Positions 61,925 through 64,000 of a DNA stretch of 64,000 bases are shown in pieces; the first letter of the stretch is position 1, and the number at the start of each line of letters is the position of its first letter. The DNA is from Ceratodon purpureus. Its lineage: Eukaryota > Streptophyta > Bryopsida > Pseudoditrichales > Ditrichaceae. The DNA is taken from the NCBI GenBank assembly GCA_014871385.1, contig CM026422.1, positions 15,921,917 to 15,985,916 of the forward strand, written 5' to 3'. Made by a program: the position numbers and the translations under genes. The notes beneath the pieces are model-generated. The model had not been told where the DNA came from. It ran no database searches and saw nothing but the letters and a program-made list of their open reading frames with translations.

Positions 61925-63430
61925 GACGAAGGGAATAAAATAAAATCAATATCATGGAGAGGAAGAGATAAAGGGAATAAAATAAAAAGAATAGCATGGT
62001 GTGGAAATACCCAGGATTAGAGTTTAAAAAAATAAAAAATATAATGCATTGTACATACGGATCCTACAATGCTCTAACATATAATTAAAAATATAAAGAA
62101 TCATAAAGAAGGGCTCGATGCAATTGGTTTGGCTGATAAACGGAATAAAATTAAATCAATAGCATGGAGTGGAAGAGATAAAGGGAATAAAATAAAAAGA
62201 ATAGCATGGTGTGGAAATACCCAGGATTAGAGTTTAAAAAAATAAAAAATATAATGCATTGTACATACGGATCCTACAATGCTCTAACATATAATTAAAA
62301 ATATAAAGAATCATAAAGAAGGGCTCGATGCAATTGGTTTGGCTGATAAACGGAATAAAATTAAATCAATAGCATGGAGTGGAAGAGATAAAAGGAATAA
62401 AATTAAAAGAATAGCATAGTGTGGAAAAGAGTTGGATTAGAGTTTAAAAAAATAAAAAATATAATGCATTGTACATACGGATCCTACAATGCTCTAACAT
62501 ATAATTAAAAATATAAAGAATCATAAAGAAGGGCTCGATGCAATTGGTTTGGCTGATAAACGGAATAAAATTAAATCAATAGCATGGAGTGGAAGAGATA
62601 AAAGGAATAAAATAAAAAGAATAGCATGGTGTGGAAATACGTAGGATTAGAGTTTAAAAAAATAAAAAATATAATGCATTGTACATACGGATCCTACAAT
62701 GCTCTAACATATAATTAAAAATATAAAGAATCATAAAGAAGGGCTCGATGCAATTGGTTTGGCTGATAAACGGAATAAAATTAAATCAATAGCATGGAGT
62801 GGAAGAGATAAAGGGAATAAAATAAAAAGAATAGCATGGTGTGGAAATACCCAAGATTAGAGTTTAAAAAAATAAAAAATATAATGCATTGTACATACGG
62901 ATCCTACAATGCTCTAACATATAATTAAAAAAAAAAAAGAATCATAAAGAAGGGCTCGATGCAATTGGTTTGGCTGATAAACGGAATAAAATTAAATCAA
63001 TAGCATGGAGTGGAAGAGATAAAAGGAATAAAATTAAAAGAATAGCATAGTGTGGAAAAGAGTTGGATTAGAGTTTAAAAAAATAAAAAATATAATGCAT
63101 TGTACATACGGATCCTACAATGCTCTAACATATAATTAAAAATATAAAGAATCATAAAGAAGGGCTCGATGCAATTGGTTTGGCTGATAAACGGAATAAA
63201 ATTAAATCAATAGCATGGAGTGGAAGAGATAAAAGGAATAAAATAAAAAGAATAGCATGGTGTGGAAATACGTAGGATTAGAGTTTAAAAAAATAAAAAA
63301 TATAATGCATTGTACATACGGATCCTACAATGCTCTAACATATTATAAAGAATCATAAAGAAGGGATCGATGCAATTGGTTTGGGAGATAGACGTTTTAA
63401 AATTAAATCAACAGCATGGAGTGGAAGAGA
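61925..63430. repeat. 210-bp satellite, seven copies with a three-unit higher-order pattern
   Basis: The word GTACATACGGATCCTACAAT starts at 62051, 62261, 62471, 62681, 62891, 63102 and 63312, so the period is 210-211 bp. Copies fall into three types by the bases before GATTAG: A (TACCCAG), B (GAGTTG) and C (TACGTAG). The order is A-A-B-C-A-B-C, so A-B-C repeats as a 630-bp unit. Linked changes (AAAGGG versus AAAAGG, AAATAAAAAG versus AAATTAAAAG) support the types. The last copy is degenerate. No coding region. Confidence 0.93.
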
Positions 63431-63581
63431 GCTGCATGAGAGGTTGTGCATGTATAAAATCCCAATAGTTTCTATTTTTTAATTTGTTTTATTTTATTTT
63501 TTTCTCTTAGAAAGTAGTGTAGAGATTTCAGTATTTCCAGAAGAAAAATAGAAAATAAAAAATTAGTTGGAAAACAAATGG

Positions 63582-63740
63582 AAGGGGGGGGCGCGAGCGT
63601 GTCCGAGGGGGCGCGAACGGGTGGGGGGGGCGCGGACGGGTACGGGCGCGAGCGGGTACAGGGGCGCGAGCGGGTCGGGGGGCGCGAACGGGTACAAGGG
63701 GGCGCGAGCGGGTTCAAGGGGGGGCGCGAGCGGGTCCGTG
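63582..63740. repeat. G-rich tandem array 3
   Basis: About eight units with core GGGGCGCGAGCGGGT, same orientation as arrays 1 and 2. It ends a few bases before the TATA module at 63744. Confidence 0.9.
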
Positions 63741-63743
63741 GGG

Positions 63744-63754
63744 GACTATATAAG
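63744..63754 (+). promoter_or_regulatory. TATA module of the gene at the window end
   Basis: GACTATATAAG, identical to the minus-strand module at 61208-61218. It is 158 bp before the ATG at 63912. Confidence 0.65.
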
Positions 63755-63911
63755 GTGGGGAGAAGCTCTCGCCCCCCTCACTCCTTCCCAGTGCGGCTCC
63801 TTGTCCTGACGTGTGAAAACACGCCTTGCTTGGAACTGCTTATGTGGGAAGTCTTCATTGGGGCGGGGGGGAGGAAGTTGTTGATTATTTTTTTCAGGGA
63901 TTTACTTTGCG

Positions 63912-64000
63912 ATGTCTTCTAGACAAGGCTCCGGCAAGCGGCCTATCTATGTGGACTTGGATGCTCCAGATGCGGTGGACCCTATGAGTTGCGTAACACC
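63912..64000 (+). CDS. Start of an unknown gene, cut by the window end
   Basis: ATG 63912 (gcgATGTCT) opens a frame reading MSSRQGSGKRPIYVDLDAPD and on to the last base without a stop. Its promoter layout (G-rich array, then GACTATATAAG) matches that of the RING gene at 60873, so it may belong to the same family of elements or the same regulon. The 29 visible residues do not match the start of the RING gene, and I do not recognise the protein. Confidence 0.5.
   Translation, partial: MSSRQGSGKRPIYVDLDAPDAVDPMSCVT

Noticed and set aside
61925-63430. CRISPR-like array
   Set aside because: Whole units of 210 bp repeat without unique spacers; this is a satellite in a eukaryotic genome.
57848-64000. 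Endogenous giant-virus segment
   Set aside because: The GC-rich repeats and RING gene raised the idea, but no capsid, polymerase or ATPase gene of such viruses is seen, so there is no positive support.

Overview
This window reads as nuclear DNA of a land plant. Its genes are split by many short GT-AG introns and belong to plant families: plastid-type SAICAR synthase, organellar RecA, a CFL1-like WW protein and a B3-domain protein. They sit in long AT-rich spacers filled with nested transposable elements. A non-seed plant such as a bryophyte is my guess from the overall style; the sequence does not prove it.

Layout. 460-4128 (+) is a 12-exon SAICAR synthase gene. 8284-11036 (+) is an 8-exon organellar recA. 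16113-28619 is a nest of two TTAA-flanked elements: an old element of about 1.05 kb has been split at an internal TTAA by an 11.4-kb piggyBac-type element (16275-27722). The large element has perfect 15-bp terminal inverted repeats, a transposase with an apparently intact DDD triad, and cargo. The cargo is a CWC22-derived reading frame sandwiched between two PRP8-derived fragments (both spliceosome proteins), plus a gene with two B3 domains and an open spliced frame. Two smaller TTAA elements (29351-30279 and 34130-35016) are inverted copies of each other. 31860-32790 is a decayed LINE on the minus strand.

35367-39556 is a complete LTR element on the minus strand. It has two 432-bp LTRs and an AAGCG target duplication, carries no visible polymerase, and encodes a pentapeptide-repeat-like ORF. 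Two PIF/Harbinger-type MITEs lie at 39915-40277 and 41463-41869; the second interrupts a coding fragment. 42152-46519 is a palindromic complex whose inner inverted repeats of about 395 bp enclose a broken protein-kinase copy. 51683-53090 (+) is the CFL1-like gene.

The last 6 kb are unusual. Three arrays of a G-rich repeat of about 20 bp (core GGGGCGCGAGCGGG) lie at 58038-58255, 61219-61503 and 63582-63740. Two of them abut the same TATA module (GACTATATAAG), one pointing at a minus-strand coiled-coil plus RING-H2 gene that is interrupted only by in-frame stops, the other at a gene that starts at 63912 and runs off the window. Between them lies a seven-copy, 210-bp satellite with an A-A-B-C-A-B-C higher-order pattern.

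The ordinary genes are not visibly linked in function. The strongest candidate for something new is the cargo-bearing piggyBac element; next is the G-array/TATA gene family at the right end.
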